Below, piece by piece: positions 62,727-64,000 of a stretch of 64,000 bases of DNA. Each line of letters starts with the position of its first letter. Within the stretch, counting starts at the first letter, position 1. The stretch is from positions 1,736,001-1,800,000 of the forward strand of contig CAVNZM010000011.1 of NCBI GenBank assembly GCA_963693365.1, read 5' to 3'. This DNA comes from Amoebidium appalachense (lineage: Eukaryota; Ichthyosporea). The notes below the pieces were generated by a model. That model worked only from the letters and a program-made list of their open reading frames with translations, was not told the origin of the DNA and searched no databases. Both the position numbers and the translations under genes were made by a program.

Positions 62727-64000
62727 CTGGAAAATGCATCGCCAAAAGGAAATGTCGTCAAGCAGACACCAGGAGGGATCGGAAAAAGGGCGGCTGGGGG
62801 GGGGGAGGAGGGGGGGCACGGGCATGTTGTATGCGATATGAAAGCAGATATCAAGAAAAAACGAAAAATCAAGAAACCGTGGGAGTTTGGGGGAAGGGGG
62901 GGGGAGGTGGTAATGCAAAACTTGCTCTTCAAAACATGCTCTTTTGTAAACCCTATCGAAGAGCCTAGAATGAAAAGAAATCAAGCTCAAAATGGGGCAA
63001 ATTTGTGTGGTGGTGGTGGTGGTGGTTTTGTGGGTGTGTACGTGTGTAGAGTGGGTTTTGTGTGTCTGTGTGCGTGTTTTTCAGGGGAAAAGAGGGGGAG
63101 GGTGGGGAGAGGGGGGGGGGGGGGGGGGTGTTGATGAGATGCCCGGCTTGAACTGAAAACACAATATACCAGTGAGCAACATTAGGCTGAACACCAGTAG
63201 ATGGAAATCATTCAACACACCCAGGAGGGGAAACAACGAGGAGAAGGGAGGGGCAACTTTAACACTAAGTTCAGGCCACATATCGCATAATGAACTTGAC
63301 ACGTGTACGGAAAGAGGAGAAACACGAGAGACAAGGGGCATGGGAAAGGATGTGGTGCACGGTAGGGAATGCAAAGACGCACAACAAAACATAAAGTGCG
63401 CACATATGTATCTCTGCAGCGCGGGGGGGGGGGGGGGGGGGGGTATGTTTAGAGGGTGAATGAGGAGGAGCATGGAAAGTGTAGAAGGGGCTCAATAGGA
63501 GGGGAAGGGGGAGGGGGAAGGGTTGGGGGGGGGGGGGGGGGGGGAGGGATGCTTGGGTGGGAAACACATAGAGCTACAAGATAAAGGTTTGAATGATCAC
63601 ATTCCGAAAAAACGCCTAACGAGAACCATCACAGGACATTTCACTCAGCAAGTAAGGGCAACGCTGGTGTCGCATTTCAGGAGAATATGACGGATTTGCA
63701 TTCATAATGGGACACTATGCACCCTATATCAAGATACACCATGAAAGTATGGTGCCAACGAGGTAGACGAGTGGAAGGGAGGGATTTGTACACGTTGGGG
63801 GGGAAAGGAAAGGAAGAAGGAGGAAGAAAAAGGAGGGGAAGGGGGGGGGTCCCTTAGAATGTAGGGGAAATGCAAATTCTTCTGTAAAGGGGTGCAGGCA
63901 GAGAGGCAGCATACACACAGGAAAGAGATTACAAAAAGATACATGGCAAAAGACGGCATGGTACAAGAAATTTACCAGGACACAATAACTCGTCGAGGGT
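62727..64000. other. 5' side of the PPR gene, no exon identified
   Basis: G-rich tracts near 62797, 63108, 63423 and 63525 alternate with unique sequence. Upstream PPR exons are expected here or beyond the window. One acceptor-like TTTTCAG near 63152 (minus strand) opens a frame without a matching donor. Confidence 0.45.

Overview
This is nuclear DNA of a eukaryote. It has spliceosomal genes with many short exons, introns of about 200 to 1,000 bases, non-LTR retroelement remains and small terminal-inverted-repeat elements. The non-coding DNA is unusually rich in long poly(G)/poly(C) tracts, (CA)n/(GT)n, (GA)n and poly(A). A CEP164-like protein suggests a lineage that builds cilia. The secreted PAN/TSP1/chitin-binding mosaic, the SLC35B4-type transporter and a possible Chs5-like protein would fit a unicellular relative of animals and fungi, but a protist or alga from another group cannot be excluded. 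Most long open frames here are translations of simple repeats and were ignored.

Layout. 1-6.5 kb: low-complexity DNA, a CRE/TATA/CCAAT cluster (1.9 kb), a CCCGGGCCTGG repeat array (2.4-3.5 kb), a possible Cys-rich exon (3.75 kb) and a copy of dispersed repeat A (4.1 kb). 6.5-14.3 kb, minus strand: a complete 15-exon gene for a 995-residue secreted protein. It has a GH114 domain, PAN and TSP1 modules, a Thr/Ser-rich stalk and chitin-binding-like repeats; all exon phases close and all introns are GT-AG. 15.5-17.2 kb: 3' half of a non-LTR retrotransposon, followed by poly(A) and repeat B. 17.5-30.5 kb: mostly simple and dispersed repeats, with a TTAA-flanked foldback element at 24.3-24.9 kb.

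30.5-36.9 kb, plus strand: WW plus coiled-coil gene resembling CEP164, with two apparent GC-AG introns. 38.9-39.4 kb: TA-flanked MITE. 39.6-42.3 kb, minus strand: pieces of a small protein resembling the N-terminus of the fungal exomer scaffold Chs5. 44.4-45.95 kb, plus strand: disrupted MFS sugar transporter. 47.3 kb, minus strand: possible first exon of a membrane protein. 48.7-57.5 kb, minus strand: 11 coding exons of an SLC35B4/Yea4-type nucleotide-sugar transporter. 58.2-59.8 kb, minus strand: second degraded retrotransposon with a duplicated 3' piece. 60.8-62.7 kb, minus strand: two exons attributed to a pentatricopeptide-repeat protein. The rest is low-complexity.

No operon-like logic is expected. 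Three genes do touch amino-sugar or cell-surface biology: the GH114/chitin-binding protein, the UDP-sugar transporter and the Chs5-like fragment. Exon coordinates were worked out by hand from splice signals, codon phase and remembered family motifs; no search was run.
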